DNA of 64,000 nucleotides, taken from Muribaculaceae bacterium Isolate-036 (Harlan) (GTDB lineage: Bacteria; Bacteroidota; Bacteroidia; Bacteroidales; Muribaculaceae). Shown piece after piece: positions 45,573 to 53,337 of the stretch (positions are counted from its first letter, which is position 1; each line of letters opens with the position of its first letter). Location: contig RIAY01000002.1 in the NCBI GenBank assembly GCA_003833075.1, positions 62,001-126,000 on the forward strand. Direction: 5' to 3'. Both the position numbers and the translations under genes were made by a program. The notes under the pieces are model-generated. The model was given only the letters and a program-made list of their open reading frames with translations, did not search any database and was not told where the DNA came from.

Positions 45573-46135
45573 ATTGTCTTATTTATTTTTTGTAAAAAAC
45601 TGCCGATGTCTTCCCATATACATCCGAGCATTGCCGCTCCGGCGAAACCGGCAGCTGCAAGTTGTCCGAATTTTTCTGGTGTGACACCTCCTAAAGCTAT
45701 AACGTTTTTACTAGAGATTTTGTCTTTAAGATCATTGATGTCAAATGCAGAATGGTAGCCGGCTTTTGATATTGAATCAAAAATCGGCGACAGTGTGACA
45801 TATTCATAATCCTCGCATCCATTGAGTTCTTCAATAGAATGACAAGATTTCGAAAGTCTGCATGCAGCCTGCGGAGCTACCGGGCAGCGGGAATTTAGAT
45901 GAGCACCCCCGAGATTAAAATCGTTAAACAATTCAAAATGACCATGCAGCCTTAGGCGTTTGCGCAAGCGGTATGGAATATCTTCAATAAGATTCCTGAT
46001 ATCGCGAAGCGATGCTTCCGGTTTACGGATATGCACATAATCAAGTCCGTTCACAAGGAGCGAACTTATCATGTCAGCCTCAGACGAAATAATCTCAGGC
46101 TTTGTAATCGCAATTTTCAGAAATCGGTCTGTCAT
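45557..46135 (-). CDS. ThiE/TenI-fold protein, probable thiazole tautomerase
   Basis: This 192-residue TIM-barrel protein is related to ThiE but diverged: VHIRKPEASLRD, FELFNDFNLGGAHL, YVTLSPIFDSISKAGY and IALGGVTPEK. The ThiE pyrophosphate-binding pattern is weak. TenI proteins share this fold and isomerise the thiazole product of ThiG. Its position between thiS and thiE, overlapping both (4 bp and 16 bp), supports that role. A second thiamine-phosphate synthase is the alternative. Confidence 0.72.
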   Translation of the reverse strand: MTDRFLKIAITKPEIISSEADMISSLLVNGLDYVHIRKPEASLRDIRNLIEDIPYRLRKRLRLHGHFELFNDFNLGGAHLNSRCPVAPQAACRLSKSCHSIEELNGCEDYEYVTLSPIFDSISKAGYHSAFDINDLKDKISSKNVIALGGVTPEKFGQLAAAGFAGAAMLGCIWEDIGSFLQKINKTICCNI

Positions 46136-46335
46136 CCTCCGAATGCCGCAGATATCAAGGTTATTGAATCTCCTTCGTTGAGTTTTGTAGTCTCCCAGTT
46201 CTCATGTCTTACAATCCTGTTATTGAGCGCAATGGCTGTGCCGCCGGATTTTACGCCTCTTTCTGTCATCAATTGGGCAATCGTAATGTATTCGCCTGAA
46301 AGTTCTACAGGTTGATTGTTTATAGTAATTCTCAT
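46132..46335 (-). CDS. thiS: Sulfur carrier protein ThiS
   Basis: The 67-residue ubiquitin-like protein ends in AAFGG, the di-glycine tail that ThiF adenylates and that becomes a thiocarboxylate. It delivers sulfur to ThiG. Length and ending are normal for the family. It overlaps the TenI-like gene by four bases, and its ThiF partner is probably the gene at 55704-56414. Confidence 0.93.
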   Translation of the reverse strand: MRITINNQPVELSGEYITIAQLMTERGVKSGGTAIALNNRIVRHENWETTKLNEGDSITLISAAFGG

Positions 46336-46428
46336 AATTTCAAGAGCTTGTTAAAAATATTATCGCATTGCGTATATCTACGGCTTCCGTGTGTTTACAG
46401 CTGCCAGGACATGCGCTCGCGGAAGGTG

Positions 46429-47226
46429 TTAAACAAAAAAGTCAAGAGGTCCGGGTCCGTTCATTACGTGAAGAGTCGCAGCGGAAGCGATAGCCTTGTC
46501 TATGAATGATTTTGCGTTACTGACGGCAGTTGTCAGAGTCTCTCCTTTTGCAAGACCGCAGGCTATTGCCGAAGAAAGTGTGCAACCGGTTCCGTGAGTG
46601 TTTGGCGTATTTATCCTGTGGGACTCAAAACATGTCAGTTTATCGGAATCAAGAAGATAATCGGCTGAAACATCTCCTGGTGAATGTCCACCTTTCAGCA
46701 GAATCGCCATGCACGATGTTTTTTCCTTCAACAGCCGACAGACGGTTTCCGGATCCATTACCGAAGTGTCTCTATTCAAAAATCTTGAAGCTTCGGAAAT
46801 GTTTGGTGTCATTACAGTTGCTATCGGCAACAATTTTTCGGTGAATGCATCTACGATGTCTTTCCCGGGCGAGACCAATGCCCCGCCGTTTGTAGCTACC
46901 ATCACCGGATCAACAATAATGTTTGAGACACCGTATTCACGGAGTTTGCATGCCACCACTTCAATAATCTCGGAAGACGGGAGCATCCCGGTCTTTACAG
47001 CGTCAGGACGCATTACCTCGAATATCGAATCGAATTGCTGTTCAAGCATTCTGATAGAAACAGACTCCACTCCGAATACTTTTCTGGAATTCTGAGCCGT
47101 CACTCCTGTTATGACAGTTGCGGCATAAATGCCGAAAGCACAACAGGTCTTTATATCCGCCTGTATCCCGGCTCCTCCTGTATTGTCGGAGCCTGCAATG
47201 CTTAAAACAATTTTTTGTGTTATCAT
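46429..47226 (-). CDS. thiD: Hydroxymethylpyrimidine (phosphate) kinase ThiD
   Basis: The 265-residue ribokinase-fold enzyme shows IAGSDNTGGAGIQADIKT at the N-terminus and NTHGTGCTLSSAIAC, the anion hole and catalytic aspartate region normally GTGCT(L/F)S. It phosphorylates HMP and HMP-P. It starts 24 bp after plsC and ends 93 bp before thiS. That 93-bp gap carries a CTTCCG/CGGAAG stem but no recognisable TPP riboswitch. Confidence 0.94.
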   Translation of the reverse strand: MITQKIVLSIAGSDNTGGAGIQADIKTCCAFGIYAATVITGVTAQNSRKVFGVESVSIRMLEQQFDSIFEVMRPDAVKTGMLPSSEIIEVVACKLREYGVSNIIVDPVMVATNGGALVSPGKDIVDAFTEKLLPIATVMTPNISEASRFLNRDTSVMDPETVCRLLKEKTSCMAILLKGGHSPGDVSADYLLDSDKLTCFESHRINTPNTHGTGCTLSSAIACGLAKGETLTTAVSNAKSFIDKAIASAATLHVMNGPGPLDFFV

Positions 47227-47250
47227 GGAGCTTATGTTTTAAACAGGTGC

Positions 47251-48003
47251 TTAAGCCATATCCGTATCGCGTATTTCAGACGGAAGCGCAGAAGATATAT
47301 TCTCTCTGCACTGAGCCATCAGTTGCTTTGTATTGAAGCCCTTCTCTCCGGGATATATCGGCTTGTGTATCGTCAGTTTTATAGTGCAAGGTCTCATATT
47401 ATAGGTGAACCGAGGCATCGCCTTGAAGCTTCCGTCTATAGTCACCGGCACTACAGGCAACCTGAATTCTCCGGCAAGCATGAATGCCCCACGTTTGAAG
47501 GGAATCATTTTTCCGTCCCAGCTTCTGCTGCCTTCAGGGAAGATAACAAGAGACATCCCGTGTTTAAGAGTCTGTTCCGCCTCGGCAATCGTCTCTTTAA
47601 TTCCGGCAACGCTTGAATCATCGACAAAAACATGCCCTGCGCATTTGCATGCCCATCCTACCATAAAAATTTTTTCAAGTTCTTTTTTCATCAGCCATTT
47701 GAAGTTATGGTTGAGAAATCCGTATATGGACCAGATATCATATGCTCCCTGATGGTTGGCGACGAATACATAAGAAGTCGCGGGGTCAATGTTCTCACGT
47801 CCCGAGACTTTTATCCGCATAAGAAATATGGCGCAAGTGAATCTTGCCCAGTAATGCGGGGGGTAATAGCCCCAGAAATCTTTGTTTCCTGTCAGAGATC
47901 CGATTGCAGTGACAATAGCTGTCAGAAATGTGACTGCAACAAATATCGGTCCGGCAATAAGCCATTGGTAAGTGAAATATATCGCCTTTGCTATACTTTT
48001 CAT
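47251..48003 (-). CDS. plsC: 1-acyl-sn-glycerol-3-phosphate acyltransferase
   Basis: The 250-residue membrane-bound acyltransferase has an N-terminal hydrophobic anchor, the catalytic NHQGAYD (H84 and D89, the NHX4D motif) and the FPEGSRS acceptor-binding motif near residue 155. It makes phosphatidic acid from lysophosphatidic acid at the inner membrane. Only 24 bp separate it from thiD, so thiamine genes may be read from its promoter. Confidence 0.92.
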   Translation of the reverse strand: MKSIAKAIYFTYQWLIAGPIFVAVTFLTAIVTAIGSLTGNKDFWGYYPPHYWARFTCAIFLMRIKVSGRENIDPATSYVFVANHQGAYDIWSIYGFLNHNFKWLMKKELEKIFMVGWACKCAGHVFVDDSSVAGIKETIAEAEQTLKHGMSLVIFPEGSRSWDGKMIPFKRGAFMLAGEFRLPVVPVTIDGSFKAMPRFTYNMRPCTIKLTIHKPIYPGEKGFNTKQLMAQCRENISSALPSEIRDTDMA

Positions 48004-48025
48004 GATTTATAAAATTCTGTTTTTA

Positions 48026-48041
48026 CAAAATTACAAAATTA
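48026..48041 (-). promoter_or_regulatory. plsC (thiamine operon) -7 boxes
   Basis: On the minus strand TAATTTTG occurs twice in tandem, at 48041-48034 and 48033-48026. No good upstream TTTG box is seen because the foldback element begins at 48051. Confidence 0.4.
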
Positions 48042-48050
48042 TGCCCACAC

Positions 48051-48243
48051 TTTAAGAAACTGTTTACATTTAATTCGAAATTTTTTATATAGTGAATCTT
48101 GTGGCATCCTTGAGGTCTTTTATGGTTGTTTTCACCGAGTCTCATCGGTCACATAGCCCGCTATGCTCCCTCTTCGACTCGTAAAAACACCTCATAAAAT
48201 CCTCTCAATGAACCTCACAATTAAATTTAAACAGTTTCTAAAA
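48051..48243. repeat. 193-bp foldback (MITE-like) element, copy A1
   Basis: The 25-bp ends 48051-48075 and 48219-48243 are inverted repeats with 23 matches; both contain GAAACTGTTTA. The palindrome continues inward with gaps (TTGTG, TTGAG, TTTTATG, CGAGTC in both arms). It reaches a central CATAGCCCGCTATG at 48152-48165, so the whole unit is one imperfect palindrome. A related end occurs at 52840. No ORF is inside. Confidence 0.75.
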
Positions 48244-48254
48244 TAATAAGTAAG

Positions 48255-48304
48255 TGAACTCGCCTTGACTTATTTTAACTTTCGAAATAAGTCAAGACGA
48301 TTCA
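48255..48304. repeat. Hairpin repeat before purT
   Basis: The arm starting TGAACTCGCCTTGACTTATT (48255 onward) pairs with AAATAAGTCAAGACGATTCA (48285-48304) with few mismatches. AGTCAAGACGA followed by TTCAGTTT recurs at 52979-52997, so this belongs to the same repeat family as the foldback elements. Confidence 0.65.
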
Positions 48305-48336
48305 GTTTTCATATGCTGGCTTAAAATTGAAGTTAA

Positions 48337-48368
48337 TTTGCGGGGGTTGGCGATTTTTCGTAATTTTG
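48337..48368 (+). promoter_or_regulatory. purT promoter
   Basis: TTTG at 48337-48340 is followed after exactly 20 bp by TAATTTTG at 48361-48368, a full consensus match. The transcription start is expected near 48375, about 50 bases before the ATG. Confidence 0.7.
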
Positions 48369-48423
48369 CATAAAGTTATAAGGCATGAATATGCCGGCGA
48401 ATCTAACTCTAACATTATAAGAC

Positions 48424-49608
48424 ATGGCTAAAATCGGTAGTGTGAAGACTGCGAGGGGTCGCAAAGCGATGCTGCTTGGCAGTGGAGAACTTGGTAAAGA
48501 GGTCGCAATAGAATTGCAGCGCCTTGGCGTTGAAGTTGTGGCATGTGATAAGTATCCGGATGCACCTGCTATGCAGGTGGCGCATCGTTCGCATGTGTTC
48601 AATATGCTTGATGGCGATGAATTGAGAAAGTATGTGGAACTTGAGAAACCCGACCATATAATACCGGAAATAGAGGCTATTGCAACTCCTGTTCTTGTTG
48701 AACTCGAAAAAGAGGGCTACAATGTCACTCCGACTGCAAGAGCCGCATGGCTTACAATGAACCGCGAAGGTATCAGGCGTCTTGCTGCCGAGGAACTCGG
48801 ATTGCCGACTTCTCCATATCGTTTTGCCTCAAGCCGCGAAGAGTTTGACAGAGCTGTTGAAGAGATAGGAATTCCTTGCGTAGTCAAGCCGGTGATGAGT
48901 TCTTCCGGGCATGGCCAGTCCACAGTCAGAAAAGCTGAAGATATAGATGCCGCATGGAAAGAAGCTCAGGAGGGCGGACGAGCCGGAGCTGGCAGAGTGA
49001 TTGTGGAAGGTTTTGTAGATTTTGACTATGAAATAACTTTGCTGACTGTAAGAAGTGTATCAGGAACTGTCTTCTGCGAGCCGGTGGGACATATACAGGA
49101 AAATGGTGATTATCGCTATTCCTGGCAACCACAGCCAATGAGTGAGGTGGCGATAGCGTCGGCAAAGGATATTGCGCGTAAGGTTACGGACGCTTTGGGC
49201 GGATATGGCATATTCGGAGTTGAATTGTTTGTCAAGGGCGACAATGTAATCTTCAGCGAGGTGTCACCGCGTCCACATGACACCGGAATGGTAACTATGA
49301 TCTCTCAGGATCTGTCGGAATTTGCTCTTCATGCCCGTGCGTTGCTCGGGTTGCCTGTTCCTTCGATTGAGTTTTACGGTCCTTCGGCATCCAGAGCCGT
49401 AGTGGTGGAAGGAAATTCAGATTGTGTTGAGTTTGAAAATCTTGAGAAAGTGCTTGAAGAACCCGGCACGCAGCTGCGCATTTTTGGCAAGCCCGAAGTA
49501 AGAGGACATCGCAGAATGGGTGTGATTCTTGCCAAAGCCGATACTCTTGAAGAGGCGCGTGCCAAGGCTTCGCGTGCTTATGATAAATTGAAAATTACAG
49601 TTCATTGA
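48424..49608 (+). CDS. purT: Formate-dependent GAR transformylase PurT
   Basis: The 394-residue ATP-grasp enzyme has normal length. [20 protein letters not shown] forms the N-terminal nucleotide-like fold, [13 protein letters not shown] is the ATP loop, and [29 protein letters not shown] contains the metal-binding acidic residues (motif given here in two parts: GVELFV and [11 protein letters not shown]). It makes formyl-GAR in purine synthesis using formate and ATP, which suits an anaerobe. The next gene overlaps its stop. Confidence 0.95.
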   Translation: MAKIGSVKTARGRKAMLLGSGELGKEVAIELQRLGVEVVACDKYPDAPAMQVAHRSHVFNMLDGDELRKYVELEKPDHIIPEIEAIATPVLVELEKEGYNVTPTARAAWLTMNREGIRRLAAEELGLPTSPYRFASSREEFDRAVEEIGIPCVVKPVMSSSGHGQSTVRKAEDIDAAWKEAQEGGRAGAGRVIVEGFVDFDYEITLLTVRSVSGTVFCEPVGHIQENGDYRYSWQPQPMSEVAIASAKDIARKVTDALGGYGIFGVELFVKGDNVIFSEVSPRPHDTGMVTMISQDLSEFALHARALLGLPVPSIEFYGPSASRAVVVEGNSDCVEFENLEKVLEEPGTQLRIFGKPEVRGHRRMGVILAKADTLEEARAKASRAYDKLKITVH

Positions 49609-50309
49609 GTAAGTCGAGTAATAAGAATATAATCAGGTTGCCCTCTCCGGAGGGCATCTGTTGTTTTACCACCTTCATCATTCATGATCAGTCAGCAGAC
49701 AGGGGTGATGATATTCTGTCACGTGATATAGTTCTGCCGAAGCAGACTCATTCTCTGAATGTGGCTATCGTCTCAGACGGGAATGAGATATTGGAGGATA
49801 CAGATGCCATTATAACGGGAACTCCGGGACTTCCGATAGGGGTTAGAACAGCGGATTGTGTGCCTGTCATCCTATATGCCGAGGACATTAAAGCTGTTGC
49901 TGCCGTACATGCAGGCTGGAAAGGCACTTTAGGCGGTATTGTTGACGTGGTTGTAGACAGACTGGCAGATATGGGTTCCGACCCGCGGAATATTCATGCC
50001 ACATTCGGTATATCTATCTGCGGGAATTGTTATGAAGTCGACAATGATCTTGGGGAACGTTTTATAGAAAACGGCTTTTCGAAGTGTATGTCATATCCGT
50101 GCGGAGAAGCGGGTAAACCATGTGTGGATCTTCAGGGGGCGAATACCTTGCGGTTGATCAGGAAAGGTGTTGACCCGGACTATATCTACAATAACACTCT
50201 CTGCACGCGGTCGACAAAGGATGCGTATGGAAATCCTCTCTTCTATAGCTGGCGCAGAACACCGGGCATATCCGAGCGTAATATCACGTTCGCTTATCTA
50301 CGGTTTTGA
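49605..50309 (+). CDS. pgeF: Purine nucleoside phosphorylase / YfiH (PgeF) family protein
   Basis: The 234-residue protein has the family's copper/zinc-like site: [20 protein letters not shown] and GICGNCYEV. The start is TTG at 49605, sharing TTGA with the purT stop. No ATG or GTG fits upstream of the conserved region, so the unusual start is well supported. YfiH proteins edit peptidoglycan precursors or phosphorolyse purine nucleosides. Coupling with purT fits the purine role. Confidence 0.87.
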   Translation: MSKSSNKNIIRLPSPEGICCFTTFIIHDQSADRGDDILSRDIVLPKQTHSLNVAIVSDGNEILEDTDAIITGTPGLPIGVRTADCVPVILYAEDIKAVAAVHAGWKGTLGGIVDVVVDRLADMGSDPRNIHATFGISICGNCYEVDNDLGERFIENGFSKCMSYPCGEAGKPCVDLQGANTLRLIRKGVDPDYIYNNTLCTRSTKDAYGNPLFYSWRRTPGISERNITFAYLRF

Positions 50310-50352
50310 TGTTGATCCGGTCTTGCGGAAATCCAATAGATGTGAACAAATG

Positions 50353-50406
50353 TTTTACAGGAGGATGTGTCATAATTTATCAATTTTGACACACCGCCCT
50401 GTAAAA
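50353..50406. repeat. Long hairpin repeat, short copy of element C
   Basis: TTTTACAGG-AGGATGTGTCA at the left end pairs with TGACACACCG-CCCTGTAAAA at the right end over a short loop. Its 23 bases at 50376-50398 are the exact reverse complement of 59312-59334, and the other arm resembles the far end of the long copy (GACACATCCTC). It lies between convergent genes and may end both transcripts. Confidence 0.7.
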
Positions 50407-50427
50407 TCAATGCCTTTGCCGAATTAT

Positions 50428-51150
50428 TCAGACATTTGTCTCAGTCTCGCCTTCCGCTTCGGGAGCGATGAGTTTATACCCTTTCCCGTGTATGTTGATT
50501 ATCTCGATGGATGGATCATCCTTAAGAAGTTTGCGGAGTTTTGTTATATACACATCCATGCTTCGGGCATTGAAATAATTATCGTCAATCCAGATTGACT
50601 TGAGAGCATAGTTGCGTTCAAGAATTTCATTCACGTGGGAGCACAATAGTGCCAGAAGTTCAGATTCTTTAGTTGTGAGCTTCTGGGTCTTGTCATCGGC
50701 TATGAGCACCTGTTTCTGGGTGTCGAACGTGTATTTGCCTATTTTGTACAGGGTTATGTCTTTGTCCCGCTTCCCTTTCACGCGTCTGAGAATCGCACCG
50801 ATGCGGAACACAAGCTCCTCCATAGAGAAGGGTTTCGTGATATAATCGTCTGCACCCAGCTTGAAACCTTCAAGCACATCTTCTTTCAACGCTTTTGCTG
50901 TCAGGAAAATGATGGGCACATCTCCATTGACGTTACGAATCTCTTGAGCCAAAGTAAAACCGTCTTTCTTCGGCATCATGACATCGAGGACACAAAGATC
51001 ATATTTCCCTTTAAGAAAAGTCTTATAACCTTTTTCGCCATCGGGGCAGAGGTCGGCATTAAATCCCTTTGCCTGAAGAAACTCTCTGAGCAACATGCCC
51101 AGGTTTTCATCGTCCTCGCAGAGCAGTATCTTTAATTTCTCGTCCATCAT
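50428..51150 (-). CDS. rprY: OmpR-family response regulator, RprY-like
   Basis: The 240-residue regulator has a receiver domain with phosphoacceptor D56 (CVLDVMMPKKDG), acidic pocket CEDDENLG and switch lysine in FITKPF-type context (YITKPFS). The C-terminal winged helix ends with NIHGKGYKL. It would be phosphorylated by the kinase encoded 141 bp upstream. RprXY is the Bacteroides name for the closest known system, first met through tetracycline regulation. The targets cannot be inferred here. Confidence 0.85.
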   Translation of the reverse strand: MMDEKLKILLCEDDENLGMLLREFLQAKGFNADLCPDGEKGYKTFLKGKYDLCVLDVMMPKKDGFTLAQEIRNVNGDVPIIFLTAKALKEDVLEGFKLGADDYITKPFSMEELVFRIGAILRRVKGKRDKDITLYKIGKYTFDTQKQVLIADDKTQKLTTKESELLALLCSHVNEILERNYALKSIWIDDNYFNARSMDVYITKLRKLLKDDPSIEIINIHGKGYKLIAPEAEGETETNV

Positions 51151-51291
51151 ATATTTATATAAATTATTATTCAGTTTATGAATTGTTAAACTCTTGTCGT
51201 TTTTTCACATTCTTTAATTCTATAACAAACAATGCAAGAAAATTCCGCATCATAATTTAACATTTTAATGTGCCGGTTAACATCTGTATTG

Positions 51292-52764
51292 TCAATCTTC
51301 TTTCGTAGACTTTTCTATCAGTGGCAACGTAATGACAAAAGTGGAGCCTTTGCCGAATTCACTTTCCACAGATATGTTTCCTCCGAAGAGTGTTATCATT
51401 TTCTTCACATATGCGAGTCCCAGTCCGAATCCTTTGACATCATGACGGTTGCCTGTGGAAACCCGGAAGAATTTGTCGAAAATTCTTTTAAGGTCATCTT
51501 TCTTGATGCCGATGCCATTGTCTTTGACTCGGATTTCAAGCATATTGCCGGCAATGTCTTTGGTTGTTATCTCGAGCATCGGTTCACGTTCTTCATCCAT
51601 GTATTTGACAGCATTGTCAAGAAGATTGAATATCACATTAGTGAATTGCATCTCGTCAACACGGACCAACGCGTTGTCTGCCTCAAGCAGCGAGGTCAGC
51701 GAGCCACCGTATTTTTCGACCTTTATCTTGAACGTGTTTATAACATTGGCTATGATAGAGTTCGCATCAACCTCTGTAAATTTCAGAGCTGAACCGGTGT
51801 TGTCGAATACAGACATCTGCAGCACTTTCTCAACCTGAAAACGAAGTCTTTTGGATTCTTCTGTTATTACCTCAGAAAGATGTTGCAGGGAGGAGGGTGA
51901 TTTCCTTATCGAAGGATCAGAGAGCATTTGTCCTGCCAGCGATATTGTTGAAATCGGTGTCTTTAGTTCATGGGTCATGTTGTTGATAAAGTCTGTTTTC
52001 ATCTCGGTAAGTTTTTTCTGTCTGAACGCGAGAATTATTGTGTAAAGAAATATCAACAGCAGTATGAGTGTCATCACCAGCGTAGGTATGATGAATCTTA
52101 CGGAAGAGAAGATATACGAATGCTTGGTGGGAAACTCAACTTTAAGATTATAATATGTGTCGGAATTCGAGAATAAAGGTATGCTGTAAATGTCGCGTTT
52201 GGCGTTTTCTTTATATCCGTCTGTTGAATATATAAGATTCCCTCTGACTCCGTATACGGCGAATACAAACGGCACGTTTACCCCATTGTTCGCGAGTTCT
52301 GTGCGCAGACAATTGCGAATCATTGTGGAGTCTGCGCGCTCCATCACCGGACGTGACCCGGCATCGCGCAATATGGAAAGAATGACTTCATTGAGCAGCC
52401 CCTTCTGATAAAGGTACTGACTGCGAATCACTTCTTGCATATTGCGATATCTTTGAGCCACATTCTGATTTGCGGGAGGAAATATCCGAGACGGCTCTAT
52501 GCGGGTTGTTTCAGCGGATCTGGTGTTGGTATAATCATGATAAAAGCTCGATTCTATTATGTTTATATCCTGTTCGAGGAAATGAAGGGTTTCTTCGCGT
52601 TCAAGAAATTCCGATGTGGAATATAAGGAGCGCATTACCCCCTCTGAGAATTGCTCATCGCGCATTTTTACCATATTCTCAAGATACATGATCTGAAAAT
52701 ACAGCAAGACTCCGAAAGTCAGAGCCATTATTATAGTCAAAAGCCAAATTACAGATTTCTTCAT
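51292..52764 (-). CDS. rprX: Sensor histidine kinase, RprX-like
   Basis: This 490-residue kinase has two membrane segments (about 5-27 and 225-247) flanking a periplasmic sensor region. A HisKA domain follows with H265 in MTHELKTPIST, then an HATPase domain with FNLLDNAVKYMD, VKDNGIGIKKDD and KGFGLGLAYV. It is transcribed toward the response regulator gene. A perfect dyad (52814-52830) lies 50 bp upstream of its ATG. Confidence 0.88.
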   Translation of the reverse strand: MKKSVIWLLTIIMALTFGVLLYFQIMYLENMVKMRDEQFSEGVMRSLYSTSEFLEREETLHFLEQDINIIESSFYHDYTNTRSAETTRIEPSRIFPPANQNVAQRYRNMQEVIRSQYLYQKGLLNEVILSILRDAGSRPVMERADSTMIRNCLRTELANNGVNVPFVFAVYGVRGNLIYSTDGYKENAKRDIYSIPLFSNSDTYYNLKVEFPTKHSYIFSSVRFIIPTLVMTLILLLIFLYTIILAFRQKKLTEMKTDFINNMTHELKTPISTISLAGQMLSDPSIRKSPSSLQHLSEVITEESKRLRFQVEKVLQMSVFDNTGSALKFTEVDANSIIANVINTFKIKVEKYGGSLTSLLEADNALVRVDEMQFTNVIFNLLDNAVKYMDEEREPMLEITTKDIAGNMLEIRVKDNGIGIKKDDLKRIFDKFFRVSTGNRHDVKGFGLGLAYVKKMITLFGGNISVESEFGKGSTFVITLPLIEKSTKED

Positions 52765-52813
52765 ACTTTATTAACAAAAAATAACGCTTGGGGTTCTGTC
52801 GTGTTCCCGGTAC

Positions 52814-52830
52814 TGACGTATTTTACGTCA
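52814..52830. promoter_or_regulatory. Perfect dyad TGACGTA-TTT-TACGTCA upstream of rprX
   Basis: Seven-base arms are perfectly complementary around a TTT spacer, giving a 17-bp operator-like palindrome 50 bp before the kinase gene. It may bind a dimeric regulator; which one is unknown. Confidence 0.45.
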
Positions 52831-52839
52831 TACACCATG

Positions 52840-53000
52840 TTTAAGAAACTGTTTAAATTTAATTCGAAATTATTTATATGGGTTTTCACCCCTCCCATCA
52901 CCGCCAACCGTAATGTTGCCGGTTCTTCGAGTGGCGAAAACACCTTGGAAATATTTTGCCGATGTAAAGAAAAAGTAAGTCAAGACGAGTTCAGTTTCTA
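52840..53000. repeat. Diverged foldback element, copy A2
   Basis: The left end (52840-52871) matches the left end of element A1 at 48051 almost base for base, including AATTCGAAATT. The right end carries AGTCAAGACGAGTTCAGTTTCT, which is shared with 48291-48310 and ends in the inverted GAAACTG motif (written here as two adjoining parts of the same end). The middle is unrelated to A1, which suggests a modular family of ends. Confidence 0.65.
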
Positions 53001-53160
53001 AGAGAGTGTTTATAAATAAAAGTGAATTCCGGGGTCGTAGACTTGGAGCAGTTCCCTTTTGAGGAGAAGAGACATAACGGGTTATGTGACTGCACCGCGT
53101 ATGGATTTTATCCGGAAGAGGGGCTCCCTCAATTTCATATTTATTTTTATACAGACTCTA
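53001..53160. repeat. Foldback element B
   Basis: Ends AGAGTGTTTATAAATAAAAG and the reverse complement of the 53140-53160 end are imperfect inverted repeats. The centre CATAACGGGTTATG (53073-53086) resembles the centre of A1 (CATAGCCCGCTATG), and the flanking GAAGAG and TATGTGAC also match. This ties B to the A family. Confidence 0.6.
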
Positions 53161-53282
53161 ATATTTAACAATTAAATGCAAAATTAACATAAAATATTAA
53201 ATCTGCAATTGGCGTTCTTAAAAAAGTAGTGGTTATAATTACTTTTTTTGTCTGTGACACTCAAATAATGGATTTTAGGTAT

Positions 53283-53290
53283 TAATTTTG
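53283..53290 (+). promoter_or_regulatory. -7 box before the C11 peptidase gene
   Basis: TAATTTTG at 53283-53290 is a full -7 match, 48 bp before the ATG. No TTTG box lies at the right distance; the nearest one (53247-53250) is 32 bp away. Confidence 0.4.
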
Positions 53291-53337
53291 CAATGTAAAA
53301 AGAAATTTCCTAAAATTTATATGAATCTGATCAGGAT

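Larger units (their letters stand above)
48004..48423. other. Intergenic region between plsC and purT with foldback repeats
   Basis: This 420-bp gap holds the plsC promoter boxes, a 193-bp foldback element (48051-48243), a second hairpin (48255-48304) and the purT promoter (48337-48368). No ORF with coding character is present. Confidence 0.75.
52765..53337. other. Repeat-rich intergenic region between rprX and the C11 peptidase gene
   Basis: This 573-bp gap holds a perfect 17-bp dyad, a half foldback element (52840-53000), a second foldback element (53001-53160), and a promoter-like box at 53283. No ORF longer than about 60 codons looks real. Confidence 0.7.

Noticed and set aside
46336..46428. 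Possible TPP riboswitch before thiS
   Set aside because: The gap has a stem but neither the CTGAGA nor the ACCTGA-type conserved parts on the minus strand.
48051..53160. CRISPR array or composite transposon formed by the repeats
   Set aside because: Repeats are long, palindromic, unequal and not regularly spaced, and no transposase or cas gene lies between them.
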